Assembly: GCA_026932425.1 (NCBI GenBank) | Contig: JAIXKN010000110.1 | Location: 18,642 to 82,641 of the forward strand | Length of the DNA stretch: 64,000 nt | Source of the DNA: Burkholderiales bacterium | Lineage (GTDB): Bacteria; Pseudomonadota; Gammaproteobacteria; Burkholderiales; Burkholderiaceae_C | Reading direction: 5' to 3' | Part shown: piece by piece, positions 34,848-42,788 of the stretch | Position numbering within the stretch: the first letter of the stretch is position 1 | How the letters are laid out: every line of letters begins with the position of its first letter | The notes under the pieces: model-generated | Database searches by the model: none | Told to the model about the DNA's origin: nothing | What the model saw: only the letters and a program-made list of their open reading frames with translations | Position numbers and translations under genes: made by a program

Positions 34848-37106
34848 ATGAGTCCTGCCACCCCGTCCCAAGCCGCCGAGCAAGCCAGCGAGCCGACGCG
34901 CGTGCTGCTTGCCGACGACGACCCGGTGACGCTGATGGTTGCCGCGGCGGCCCTGCGCGACCGCGGCTTCACGGTGCGGGAGGCGGCGAGCGGGCAGGAG
35001 GCGCTGGATGCGCTCGGCGAGGGCCTGCCCGACGTGATCGTGCTCGACGCGATCATGCCCGGCCTGGACGGTTTCGAGACCTGCCGCCAGCTGCGCGGCA
35101 TGCCCGGAGGCGAGTACGTGCCGGTGCTGATGCTCACCGGCCTGGACGACGACGCCTCGATCACGCGCGCCTACGAGGCCGGCGCGACCGACTTCTTCGT
35201 CAAGACGCAGCAGTGGACGCAGCAGTGGAGCCTGCTGGAAGGGCGCTTGCGCTACCTGCTGCGGGCCGCACGCACGCGCCATGAGCTCGAGCGCAGCAAG
35301 TCCAAGCTCGCACGCGCGCAGGACTTGGCGCGCATGGGCAGCTTCGACTGGCGCCGTCAGGGCGGGCTCGTGCTCTCGGCCGAGGCGCTGCGCGTGTTCG
35401 GCCTGCCTCTGGACGGTTCGCTGTCGGTGCGCGGATTGCTGCGCATGGTGCCGAGCGAGGATCGGCGCGTGCTCGTGCGCATGCTGCGCAGCACGCTGGA
35501 GCATGGCGCGGTGCTCACGACCGACATCCCGGTCACGTCGGACTGGTACAGCGGCGACCACGTGGTGCATGTCGAGGCCGAGCCCGAGTTCAACGACCAG
35601 GGCCAGATGGTCGGCTACACCGGCGTGGTCCAGGACGTCACCGACCGGCGCGTGGCCGAGGACAAGATCCGCCACCTCGCGAACTTCGACGCGCTCACCG
35701 GCCTGCCCAACCGGCGTCAGCTGCTGTGGCGCGCCGAGCGCGCGCTCGAGATGGCACGGCGCCTGGGCCACCAGTGCGCGCTGCTGCTGATCGATCTGGA
35801 CCGCTTCAAGAACATCAACGACACGCTCGGACACCATTCGGGCGACGAACTGCTGGCCGAGGTGTCGCGCCGGCTGCGCGGCTGCGTGCGGCACTCGGAC
35901 CAGGTGCTCGAGGCTGTCTACGAAGGGCACGGCATGGGCGTGCGCTCGCACCGCTCGCTCGAGGCGGTGGGGCGCCTCGGCGGCGACGAGTTCGTCGCCC
36001 TGCTGCCCGAGGTCGGCGACGAGCGCGACGCCGAGCGCGTTGCGCAGCGCATGCTGGAAGTCATGCGCGAGCCGCTGGTCGTCGGCGGGCAGGAGTGTTT
36101 CGTCACCGCCAGCGTCGGTGTCGCGATCTACCCGCGCGACGGCGCCGGCGTCGCCGATCTCATGCGCAATGCCGACGTCGCGATGTACTCCGCCAAGGCC
36201 GCCGGGCGCAATGCCGCGGCGCTCTACGGGCCGCAGCTGGCCGGGCGTGGGCGCGAGAAGCTCGAGCTCGAGACGGCGCTGCACAAGGCGATCGAGCGCG
36301 ACGAGCTGGTGCTGCACTACCAGCCCAAGATCGATGTGCGCGGCGCGCGCCTGGTCGGCGTGGAGGCCTTGATGCGCTGGCAGCGAGGCGGCAGGCTGGT
36401 GCCGCCGGGCGAGTTCATCCCGCTGGCCGAGGAGACGGGCCTGATCGTGCCGATCTCGGAATGGGCGCTGGCGCAGGCCGCGCGCCAGGCGGGGATCTGG
36501 CATCGGAGCTTCGGCTTTTCCGAATCGATCGCGGTCAACCTGCCCAGCCGGCTCTTCGAGCGCGGCGATCTCGTCGACTGCATCCACCAGGTCGTCACCG
36601 CGGAAGGTGTGCCGCACCGCGTGATCATGCTCGAGATCACCGAGGACAACCTGATGAGGGAGCTGCAGAGCGTCATCCCGGCGCTGCATCGCCTCAACGA
36701 GATCGGCGTCGAGATCGCGATCGACGACTTCGGCACCGGCTACTCGTCGCTGTCCTACCTGACGACGCTGCCGATTTCCGAGTTGAAGATCGACCGCAGT
36801 TTCGTGCGCGACCTGGGCATCAGCCCGCAGAGCTCGGCGGTGGTCACCGCGATCATCGCGCTGGCGCGCTCGCTGGGTCTGCGCGTGGTCGCCGAGGGGG
36901 TCGAGACGCTGCGCCAGATGGAGGTGCTGCATCGTCTCGGCGTGGGTGTCATGCAGGGTTTCCTGTTCAGCCGCCCCGTGTCGCCGGTGGAACTGGAGCT
37001 CTGGCTGGATCAGGCGATGCGCGGGCGCGGCGCGCCTTGGATCGTCCCTGCGCAGGAGGGCGATCCGGGCGCGGTGCGACCGCGCGTGCTGGCGGGTGGC
37101 GATTGA
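34848..37106 (+). CDS. Receiver-PAS-GGDEF-EAL cyclic-di-GMP protein
   Basis: 752 residues. The receiver domain (about 17-140) has LLADDDP and phosphoacceptor Asp67. A PAS/PAC segment spans about 165-270. The GGDEF domain has DALTGLPNRRQ and an intact GGDEF motif at 378-382. The EAL domain has EAL at 506-508 and DDFGTGYSSLSYL, with conserved metal and catalytic residues visible. Both making and breaking cyclic-di-GMP are possible. An insertion of roughly 20 residues sits between RHSDQV and GRLGGDEF, moving the RxxD inhibitory site away from the active site. The longer in-frame start at 34689 overlaps the Hpt gene; ATG 34848 is better. Confidence 0.92.
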   Translation: MSPATPSQAAEQASEPTRVLLADDDPVTLMVAAAALRDRGFTVREAASGQEALDALGEGLPDVIVLDAIMPGLDGFETCRQLRGMPGGEYVPVLMLTGLDDDASITRAYEAGATDFFVKTQQWTQQWSLLEGRLRYLLRAARTRHELERSKSKLARAQDLARMGSFDWRRQGGLVLSAEALRVFGLPLDGSLSVRGLLRMVPSEDRRVLVRMLRSTLEHGAVLTTDIPVTSDWYSGDHVVHVEAEPEFNDQGQMVGYTGVVQDVTDRRVAEDKIRHLANFDALTGLPNRRQLLWRAERALEMARRLGHQCALLLIDLDRFKNINDTLGHHSGDELLAEVSRRLRGCVRHSDQVLEAVYEGHGMGVRSHRSLEAVGRLGGDEFVALLPEVGDERDAERVAQRMLEVMREPLVVGGQECFVTASVGVAIYPRDGAGVADLMRNADVAMYSAKAAGRNAAALYGPQLAGRGREKLELETALHKAIERDELVLHYQPKIDVRGARLVGVEALMRWQRGGRLVPPGEFIPLAEETGLIVPISEWALAQAARQAGIWHRSFGFSESIAVNLPSRLFERGDLVDCIHQVVTAEGVPHRVIMLEITEDNLMRELQSVIPALHRLNEIGVEIAIDDFGTGYSSLSYLTTLPISELKIDRSFVRDLGISPQSSAVVTAIIALARSLGLRVVAEGVETLRQMEVLHRLGVGVMQGFLFSRPVSPVELELWLDQAMRGRGAPWIVPAQEGDPGAVRPRVLAGGD

Positions 37107-37127
37107 GCGCGGGAGGGCGCTGAGACC

Positions 37128-38954
37128 ATGGGTGCAGTCGTTCCGGCCCTGCTGGCCAAGGGCGCGTTGCGGCGTCTGGTGATGGCGCAGCAGGAGCCGA
37201 CCCCCGAGAACTACGCGCGTGCCTATGCCGAGGAGGCCGGCAGCGCGGTGACGGTGCTGCCCGAGCGGGCGCGGCAGCCGCTGGAGCGCCTGGTTGCACG
37301 CGTGTGCGAAGACGGCAGACGCCGCGAGGCCCTCGTCTCGGCCTTCATGCAGGGCCGCTGGGAGCAGCTGGCCTCGGCGCTCGAGGCGGGCGCACACGAG
37401 CCTCGGGCACAGGCGCAAGCCTGGGCGGACCTGTTGGAGCGCCTGGCGCGGGGCCTCGAGCGCGGCAGCCGCCAGTGGACGGCAGCGCGAAGAAAGGAAA
37501 GCCTGCAGCGCGTGGTCGACGGCAGCCGCAGCGACATGCAGCGGCTGCAGCAGCGGCTCGCATCCCTGCTCGGAGCCTGGGAATCCGACGCGCCGTCCGC
37601 TGTCGAAGCCGAGCCGCTTCCCGCCGCCGCCACCGCGGCGCAGGAGGCTCAGACCGGCGCCGAAGGCGCTGCGCCTGTGGCCGATCGCGTGCCGCTTGCC
37701 GCGCCGCTCGACGGGGCGTGCCCTTCCGGCGCTTCGGCGACGAACGATGAGCGCCAGTGCGCATGGCCCAGCGCGCTCGCTCAGCTGCGCCTTGCGGTCG
37801 ATGCCGCGCTGCCGCCGGAAGAGGCGCGTGCCGAGGAACTCGCCGATCGGCTGGGCGAACTGGCCGATGCCATGGGACGCGAGGGGCCGACGCCGGCACG
37901 GCTGGCGCAGCTCGAGGCCGTGTGCGGCGAGATCCGGCGCCTCTTCGCACATCGACATCACCTCGTCGAACAGGCCGGCCGGCTCTGCAGCGAGCTCGGC
38001 CAGGGTCTGTGCGAGCTGGCCGAGGACGAGAGCTGGGCCAAGGGGCAGGCGATGCTGCTGCAGGCGCGTCTGGCCGAGGGCCTGAACGCGCGCAGCGTGC
38101 GCGCTGCGAGCGCCATCCTGGCCGAGACGCGCGAGCGCCAGGCGCGCGTGCGCAGCGAGCGCGAGCAGGCGCGTGACGCGCTCAAGCAGCTCATCAACCG
38201 GCTGCTCGGCGAGATCGGAGAACTCGGTGAGCACGCAGGGCGCTTCCACGACAGCGTCGACCGGCACGTGCAGGCGATCGAGGCGGCCGATTCGATCGAA
38301 GGCCTGGCCGGCGTCGTGCGCGAACTGCTGGACGACAGCCGCGGCGTGCAGCAACTCGTCACGCAGGCGCAGCAGCGCATGGCCAGCGAGCACGCGCGGG
38401 CGCGGCAACTCGAGGAGCAGGTGCGTGCGCTCGAGGGCGAACTGCGCAAGCTCTCGGACGAGGTCTCGACCGATGCGCTGACGCAGGTGGCCAACCGGCG
38501 CGGGCTGATGCAGGCCTTCGAGGCCGAAACCGCGCGGATCGGGCGCAGCAGTACCCAGGGGCCGCTTGCCGTGGGCCTGATCGACATCGACAACTTCAAG
38601 AAGCTCAACGACACGCTGGGCCATGCGGCGGGGGACAAGGCGCTGGCCGCGCTGGCGGCAGCGGTGCGCGAGCGCCTGCGGCCGGCGGATCATCTGGCGC
38701 GCTTCGGCGGCGAGGAGTTCGTCGTGCTGCTGCCGGGCACGGCGCTGCCCGACGCCCAGCAGGCCCTGACGCGGCTGCAGCGGGCGCTCAGTGCGGCGCT
38801 GTTCATGCACGAACGATCCGAGGTCTTCGTCACCTTCTCGGCCGGGGTGACGGAATGGCGGGCCGGCGAGACGCTGGAATCGGCGCTCGAACGCGCCGAC
38901 GAGGCGCTGTACGAGGCCAAGCGCACCGGCAAGAACCGAACCTGCGCGGCTTGA
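37128..38954 (+). CDS. Diguanylate cyclase with long helical N-terminal region
   Basis: 608 residues. The C-terminal GGDEF domain (about 440-605) has DALTQVANRRGLMQAF, an active GGEEF motif at 527-531 and the inhibitory I-site RPAD five residues before it, so product feedback is likely. Residues 1-430 are mostly helix with strong coiled coil (about 310-440) and no membrane segment. The N-terminal part (EPTPENYARAYAEEAG) resembles the opening of some cytoplasmic diguanylate cyclases. It is 21 bases behind the GGDEF-EAL gene, probably in one operon. Confidence 0.9.
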   Translation: MGAVVPALLAKGALRRLVMAQQEPTPENYARAYAEEAGSAVTVLPERARQPLERLVARVCEDGRRREALVSAFMQGRWEQLASALEAGAHEPRAQAQAWADLLERLARGLERGSRQWTAARRKESLQRVVDGSRSDMQRLQQRLASLLGAWESDAPSAVEAEPLPAAATAAQEAQTGAEGAAPVADRVPLAAPLDGACPSGASATNDERQCAWPSALAQLRLAVDAALPPEEARAEELADRLGELADAMGREGPTPARLAQLEAVCGEIRRLFAHRHHLVEQAGRLCSELGQGLCELAEDESWAKGQAMLLQARLAEGLNARSVRAASAILAETRERQARVRSEREQARDALKQLINRLLGEIGELGEHAGRFHDSVDRHVQAIEAADSIEGLAGVVRELLDDSRGVQQLVTQAQQRMASEHARARQLEEQVRALEGELRKLSDEVSTDALTQVANRRGLMQAFEAETARIGRSSTQGPLAVGLIDIDNFKKLNDTLGHAAGDKALAALAAAVRERLRPADHLARFGGEEFVVLLPGTALPDAQQALTRLQRALSAALFMHERSEVFVTFSAGVTEWRAGETLESALERADEALYEAKRTGKNRTCAA

Positions 38955-39012
38955 GGTCGCGCGCCCGGCCGCCCGCTGTTGCAGCCGGACACAGTTGCTT
39001 CCTTGCCGCCCC

Positions 39013-39040
39013 TCAAGCGGCAGTGGCGGGCGGTCGATAA
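39013..39040 (+). promoter_or_regulatory. Candidate sigma-28 promoter of the unrecognised gene at 39096
   Basis: TCAA (39013-39016; CTCAAG), 16 bases, then GTCGATAA (39033-39040). Seven of eight -10 bases match GCCGATAA, and the spacing equals that of the flgM and Hpt promoters. Predicted start near 39047, about 49 bases before the ATG, nearly the same leader length as flgM. Confidence 0.6.
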
Positions 39041-39095
39041 GCAGAGGACCTGTTCCCCGGCTTCCCGCTATCGTCCGTCCGGTCCCTGGCTGCTC

Positions 39096-39842
39096 ATGCG
39101 TCTGTTGCGTCCCTTCGCTCTTCTGGTCCGTGCCGCGCGCGCCTTCTTCCGCGCCGACCTGCGCCTGCGCCGCGGTGAGCGCGGGATCGAGGTGGTGCTG
39201 GATGAATCCCGACCGGCTGTGCCCGTGCGGGCGCGCGGGCGCAGGGCGGCCCGCGCCGACGCTGCGGCGCAGAAGGTGCAGCAGGAGCTCGAGCTGATGC
39301 GGGGATCGCTTGCCGCGCTGCTCGACGAGATGCCCGGCAATCGCACGACGCTGCGTCACCTGGCCTTCGTCGAACACGCCCTGCAGCGCAAGGGCGCCCG
39401 TGCGCTGGCGAAGCTGCCCTATGCGGTGCTGCAGCGCGCGCTCGAGCAGTTCGAGGGCGTGGTCGTCAACTGGTCGGACGAGGGCCTGGCGACGCTGCGC
39501 TCGAAGATGGCGGTGACCCTGATCGAGCGCGAGGCCGAGGCGGGCGACGACATGGACCCGCTGCACGCCGGTGCAGCCGCCACTTCGATGCTCGACGCCG
39601 CGGCACTCACCCATCCGGGCGACGACGAGGACGAGACGGCCGCCGCCGAGGCCGCGCTGCGAGCGGCCTACGGCGAAGTCATGCTGCCTGCGCTGCAGCT
39701 CGAGCCGATGCCCGACACGCCAGCAGGGCTCGATGTCGAAGTCCAGGGCGAGTTGCACTCGCCCTCCGGCCGCGCCATCGCCAAGGCGATCCGACGCGGC
39801 GATGAGGAAGCGCTGCGCCCGAGCGCCGCACTGCACTCCTGA
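39096..39842 (+). CDS. Unrecognised protein, possibly late-flagellar regulated
   Basis: 248 residues that I do not recognise. The N-terminus MRLLRPFALLVRAARAFFRADL is basic and amphipathic rather than a clear signal peptide. A helical middle (about 55-155) includes LLDEMPGNRTTLRHLAFVEHALQ and KGARALAKLPYAVLQRALEQFEGVVV. The C-terminal third is acidic (GDDEDETAAAEAAL). Codon use is like its neighbours, so it looks like a real resident gene. It follows the diguanylate cyclase gene by 141 bases and has its own sigma-28-like promoter. A role in motility or cyclic-di-GMP signalling is inference from position only. Confidence 0.65.
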   Translation: MRLLRPFALLVRAARAFFRADLRLRRGERGIEVVLDESRPAVPVRARGRRAARADAAAQKVQQELELMRGSLAALLDEMPGNRTTLRHLAFVEHALQRKGARALAKLPYAVLQRALEQFEGVVVNWSDEGLATLRSKMAVTLIEREAEAGDDMDPLHAGAAATSMLDAAALTHPGDDEDETAAAEAALRAAYGEVMLPALQLEPMPDTPAGLDVEVQGELHSPSGRAIAKAIRRGDEEALRPSAALHS

Positions 39843-39960
39843 GCGCCTCCAGGGCCGGGCTGCGCCCGGCCCGCGTACACAACTTTACGCAGCGCGTATC
39901 TGCAGGACACGTCGCGCCGTCAGCATCGCGTCCATCGTCCCTCGCAACCAAGGAGATTCG

Positions 39961-40515
39961 ATGAACGTGAAGACGAACAGCACCTCGATCGCCCAAGCAC
40001 GCCGCCTGCTGGCCGGTGGTCTCCTCGTCGCCCTGACCGGCGCGGCCCTGGCTGCACCGGGGCAACCGGGAGAGACCGGTCCGATGGCCTGGCACCGGCA
40101 TGGCGGCTGGGGTCATGGCGCCGCTGCAGGTCCGATGGAAGGCGCGATGGTCCCGGGTTTGATGGGCGGCCGTTACGGCCAGCGCCTGCTCGAGGAGGCC
40201 GGCGTCAGCGCCGAGCAGCGCGCGCAGATCCGCCAGCTCTTCGAGGCCGCGCAGGTCGATCGGCAGGCGCGACGTGATGCGGCGCGCTCGCTGCACGAGC
40301 AGATGCGCCAGCTCTTCACCCAGCCCACGGTGGATGCGAACGCGGCCGAGGCCTTGCGCCAGCAGCAGCTCGCGCAGTTCGACGAGGCCAGCAAGCGTCG
40401 CATGCAGCTGATGCTGGACGTGAGCCGCGTGCTCACGCCCGAGCAGCGCGCCAAGCTCGCCGAAGTCGCCGGCAAGCGCCGCGGCCCGATGCATCGCCAC
40501 TCGGGGCCGAAGTAA
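39961..40515 (+). CDS. Periplasmic Spy/CpxP-like protein
   Basis: 184 residues. A signal peptide ends near LTGAALAAPG. The mature protein has a His/Gly/Met-rich stretch (about 40-75: HRHGGWGHG, GPMEGAMVPGLMGG) that could bind metal. A helical Spy/CpxP-type domain follows with AGVSAEQRAQIRQLFEAA and SRVLTPEQRAKLAEV, the two LTxxQ-like family motifs. Such proteins act as periplasmic chaperones or as inhibitors of an envelope-stress sensor kinase. A strong ribosome site (aaggag) precedes the ATG. The downstream regulator/kinase pair makes a CpxP-CpxR-CpxA-like set. Confidence 0.85.
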   Translation: MNVKTNSTSIAQARRLLAGGLLVALTGAALAAPGQPGETGPMAWHRHGGWGHGAAAGPMEGAMVPGLMGGRYGQRLLEEAGVSAEQRAQIRQLFEAAQVDRQARRDAARSLHEQMRQLFTQPTVDANAAEALRQQQLAQFDEASKRRMQLMLDVSRVLTPEQRAKLAEVAGKRRGPMHRHSGPK

Positions 40516-40637
40516 GCTCGCCCTTGACCCCGGCCCGCCCGCCGAGGTCGGCAGGCCGTCTCTTTGGGCTCACGCCCGCAAACGAAGGGCGGCCTCGCCG
40601 GGCCTGAGCCGAGCCCCAAGCCACGGAGACCTGCCGC

Positions 40638-41342
40638 GTGAGCGCCCGCCTGCTGCTGATCGACGACGACAAGCGCCTGACCGACATGCTCGGCGACTAC
40701 CTGCGCCGCAACGGCTACGAAGTCGACGCGGCCGCGTCGCTGGCCGCCGGCCGCGAGCGGCTGCGCCAGGGCGGGTACGACGCGCTGCTGCTGGACCTGA
40801 TGCTGCCCGACGGCGACGGCCTGGACCTGACGCGCGAGCTGCGCAACGATGCCCGGCTGCGTCGCCTGCCGCTGCTGATGCTGACCGCACGCGGCGAGCC
40901 GATGGACCGCATCGTCGGGCTCGAGCTCGGCGCCGACGACTACCTGCCCAAGCCTTTCGAGCCGCGCGAGCTGCTGGCTCGGGTCAAGGCGCTGCTGCGT
41001 CGTGCCGCACCCGAGTCGGGGAGCGACGACGTGCTCGTCTTCGGGCGCCTGGAGATCGACCTCGGCGCGCGTCAGGCGCGGCTGGACGGCAGGCCCTGCG
41101 AGCTCACCAGTCACCAGTTCGAGCTGCTCGTCGTGCTCGCTCGCAGCGCCGGGCGCGTGCTCACCCGCGACCAGATCATGGACGCGCTCAAGGGTCATCC
41201 GCTCGACGCTTTCGACCGCAGCATCGACGTGCACATCTCGCGCATCCGTGCGCTGATCGAGGACGATCCGAAGAACCCGCGGCGCGTGCTCACCGTGCGC
41301 GGCAGCGGCTACGTCTTCGCGCGCAAGCAGGACGAGGACTGA
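40638..41342 (+). CDS. OmpR-family response regulator (CpxR-like)
   Basis: 234 residues, starting GTG at 40638. The receiver domain has LLLIDDDKRL, phosphoacceptor Asp53 (LLLDLMLPDGDG) and PKPFEPREL. The DNA-binding domain is a winged helix of OmpR type: CELTSHQFELLVVLARSAGRVLTRDQIM, then VDVHISRIRALIEDDPKNPR and VRGSGYVFAR. It lies 122 bases behind the Spy-like gene and 90 bases ahead of its kinase. It likely controls envelope genes including the Spy-like gene; I could not prove an operator. Confidence 0.93.
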   Translation: MSARLLLIDDDKRLTDMLGDYLRRNGYEVDAAASLAAGRERLRQGGYDALLLDLMLPDGDGLDLTRELRNDARLRRLPLLMLTARGEPMDRIVGLELGADDYLPKPFEPRELLARVKALLRRAAPESGSDDVLVFGRLEIDLGARQARLDGRPCELTSHQFELLVVLARSAGRVLTRDQIMDALKGHPLDAFDRSIDVHISRIRALIEDDPKNPRRVLTVRGSGYVFARKQDED

Positions 41343-41432
41343 CCGCGCCGCCCGCCGTCCAGGTCCGATCGGGCGACCCTCTTTGCACCGCCCTCTCTGC
41401 ACGGATTCGCCCGTAGCCTCGTCCCTCCCGCC

Positions 41433-42788
41433 ATGAAGACGCTCTACCTGCGCATCTACCTCACCGTCGTCGCGGTGCTTGCGCTGTTCGCGCTGGCCTC
41501 GGGCTGGATGATGCAGCAGCACCTCGAGCACGAGCGGGGGCGTTACGAGGAGCGGGTGCGCGAGCGCACCGAGGCCTGGGCCGAGCTGCTGCAGCGCGCG
41601 CTGCCGCCCGCACAGGCGCCGCTGTCCGAGCAGGAGGCCGCGCTGCAGAACTGGTCGCAGCGGCTGCGCGTGGCGCTGGCGCTCGATGATGCGCAGGGAC
41701 GGCGCGTGGCCACGAGCGAGCCCTTCCAGCGGCGCGAGGAGGAGGCCGGGCCGATGCTCGAGCGCCGCCTGCAGCGCGTGCCGCTGCCGGATGGACGCAC
41801 GCTCTGGGTGCTGCGCCCGGGCATGCGCGGCTTCGCGCCCGGCCCGCGCGCCGGCGCGCGCACGGGCCATCCACCGCCTGCACCCTTGTCCGGGTTCCTG
41901 CGCTGGCCCGAGGGGCCGACGCTGGTGCTGCTGCTGGCGCTGCTCTTCATCGCGGTTGCCGCAGGGGCGTGGCCGGTCGTGCGGCGGCTCACGCGGCGAC
42001 TGGAAGCGCTGAGGCGGGGGGTCGAGGCCTTCGGCGCGGGCGCGCTCGGTGAACGCGTGTCCGAGGACGGCCGCGACGAGGTCGCCGCCGTCGCGGCGAG
42101 CTTCAATCGTGCCGCAGCCCGCATCGAGGCGCTGCTGCAGTCGCACAAGAGCCTGCTGGCCAACGCCAGCCACGAGCTGCGCTCGCCGCTGGCGCGGCTG
42201 AAGATGGCGCTCGCGATGCTCGACGAGGCGCCCGAAGGCGAGCGCGAGGTGCTGCGCCGTGAGATCGACGCCGACATCGGCGAGCTCGATGCCTTGGTCG
42301 AGGAGGTGCTGCTGGCCAGCCGGCTGGATGCCGGATCGGCTGCGGAAGGTGAAGGCCGCGACGACGAGCTCGACCTTCTGGGCCTTGCCGCCGAGGAAGC
42401 GGCCCGCGTCGGCGCCTCGGTGCAGGGCGAGGCGGTCACGCTGCGCGGCGACGAGCGCCTGCTGCGCCGTGCGCTGCGCAATCTGCTCGAGAACGCGCGC
42501 CGATATGGCGGCGGCGAGATCGAGGTCAGCGTGCGCACGGAAGCGGCGCAAGCGCTCGTGCAGGTCTGTGATCGCGGCCCGGGCGTGCCGCAAGGCTTGC
42601 GCGAGCGCATCTTCGAGCCCTTCTTCCGGCTTCCGGGGCACGCCGAGAAGGCCGGAGGCGTGGGCCTGGGTTTGTCGCTCGTGCGTCAGATCGCAGAGCG
42701 CCACGGCGGCAGCGTGCGCTGCTTCGCGCGCGAAGGCGGCGGCAGCTGCTTCACGCTGGCGCTGCCGCGTGCGGCTGCACGCGCATGA
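41433..42788 (+). CDS. Sensor histidine kinase (CpxA-like)
   Basis: 451 residues. Membrane helices at about 5-28 and 165-186 enclose a periplasmic sensor domain. A HAMP linker follows, then HisKA with LLANASHELRSPLARLKMAL (phosphoacceptor His247) and an ATPase domain with NLLENARRY, DRGPGVP and GVGLGLSLV. It is the natural partner of the OmpR-family regulator directly upstream, probably sensing envelope or metal stress through the Spy-like protein. Its last 38 bases overlap the 3' end of the convergent MATE gene. Confidence 0.92.
   Translation: MKTLYLRIYLTVVAVLALFALASGWMMQQHLEHERGRYEERVRERTEAWAELLQRALPPAQAPLSEQEAALQNWSQRLRVALALDDAQGRRVATSEPFQRREEEAGPMLERRLQRVPLPDGRTLWVLRPGMRGFAPGPRAGARTGHPPPAPLSGFLRWPEGPTLVLLLALLFIAVAAGAWPVVRRLTRRLEALRRGVEAFGAGALGERVSEDGRDEVAAVAASFNRAAARIEALLQSHKSLLANASHELRSPLARLKMALAMLDEAPEGEREVLRREIDADIGELDALVEEVLLASRLDAGSAAEGEGRDDELDLLGLAAEEAARVGASVQGEAVTLRGDERLLRRALRNLLENARRYGGGEIEVSVRTEAAQALVQVCDRGPGVPQGLRERIFEPFFRLPGHAEKAGGVGLGLSLVRQIAERHGGSVRCFAREGGGSCFTLALPRAAARA

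Noticed and set aside
34782..39836. A 1684-codon minus-strand frame opposite the cyclic-di-GMP genes
   Set aside because: Same reason: it runs across three well-supported plus-strand genes and their gaps, and shows no domain. A long stop-free antisense frame is expected at this GC content.
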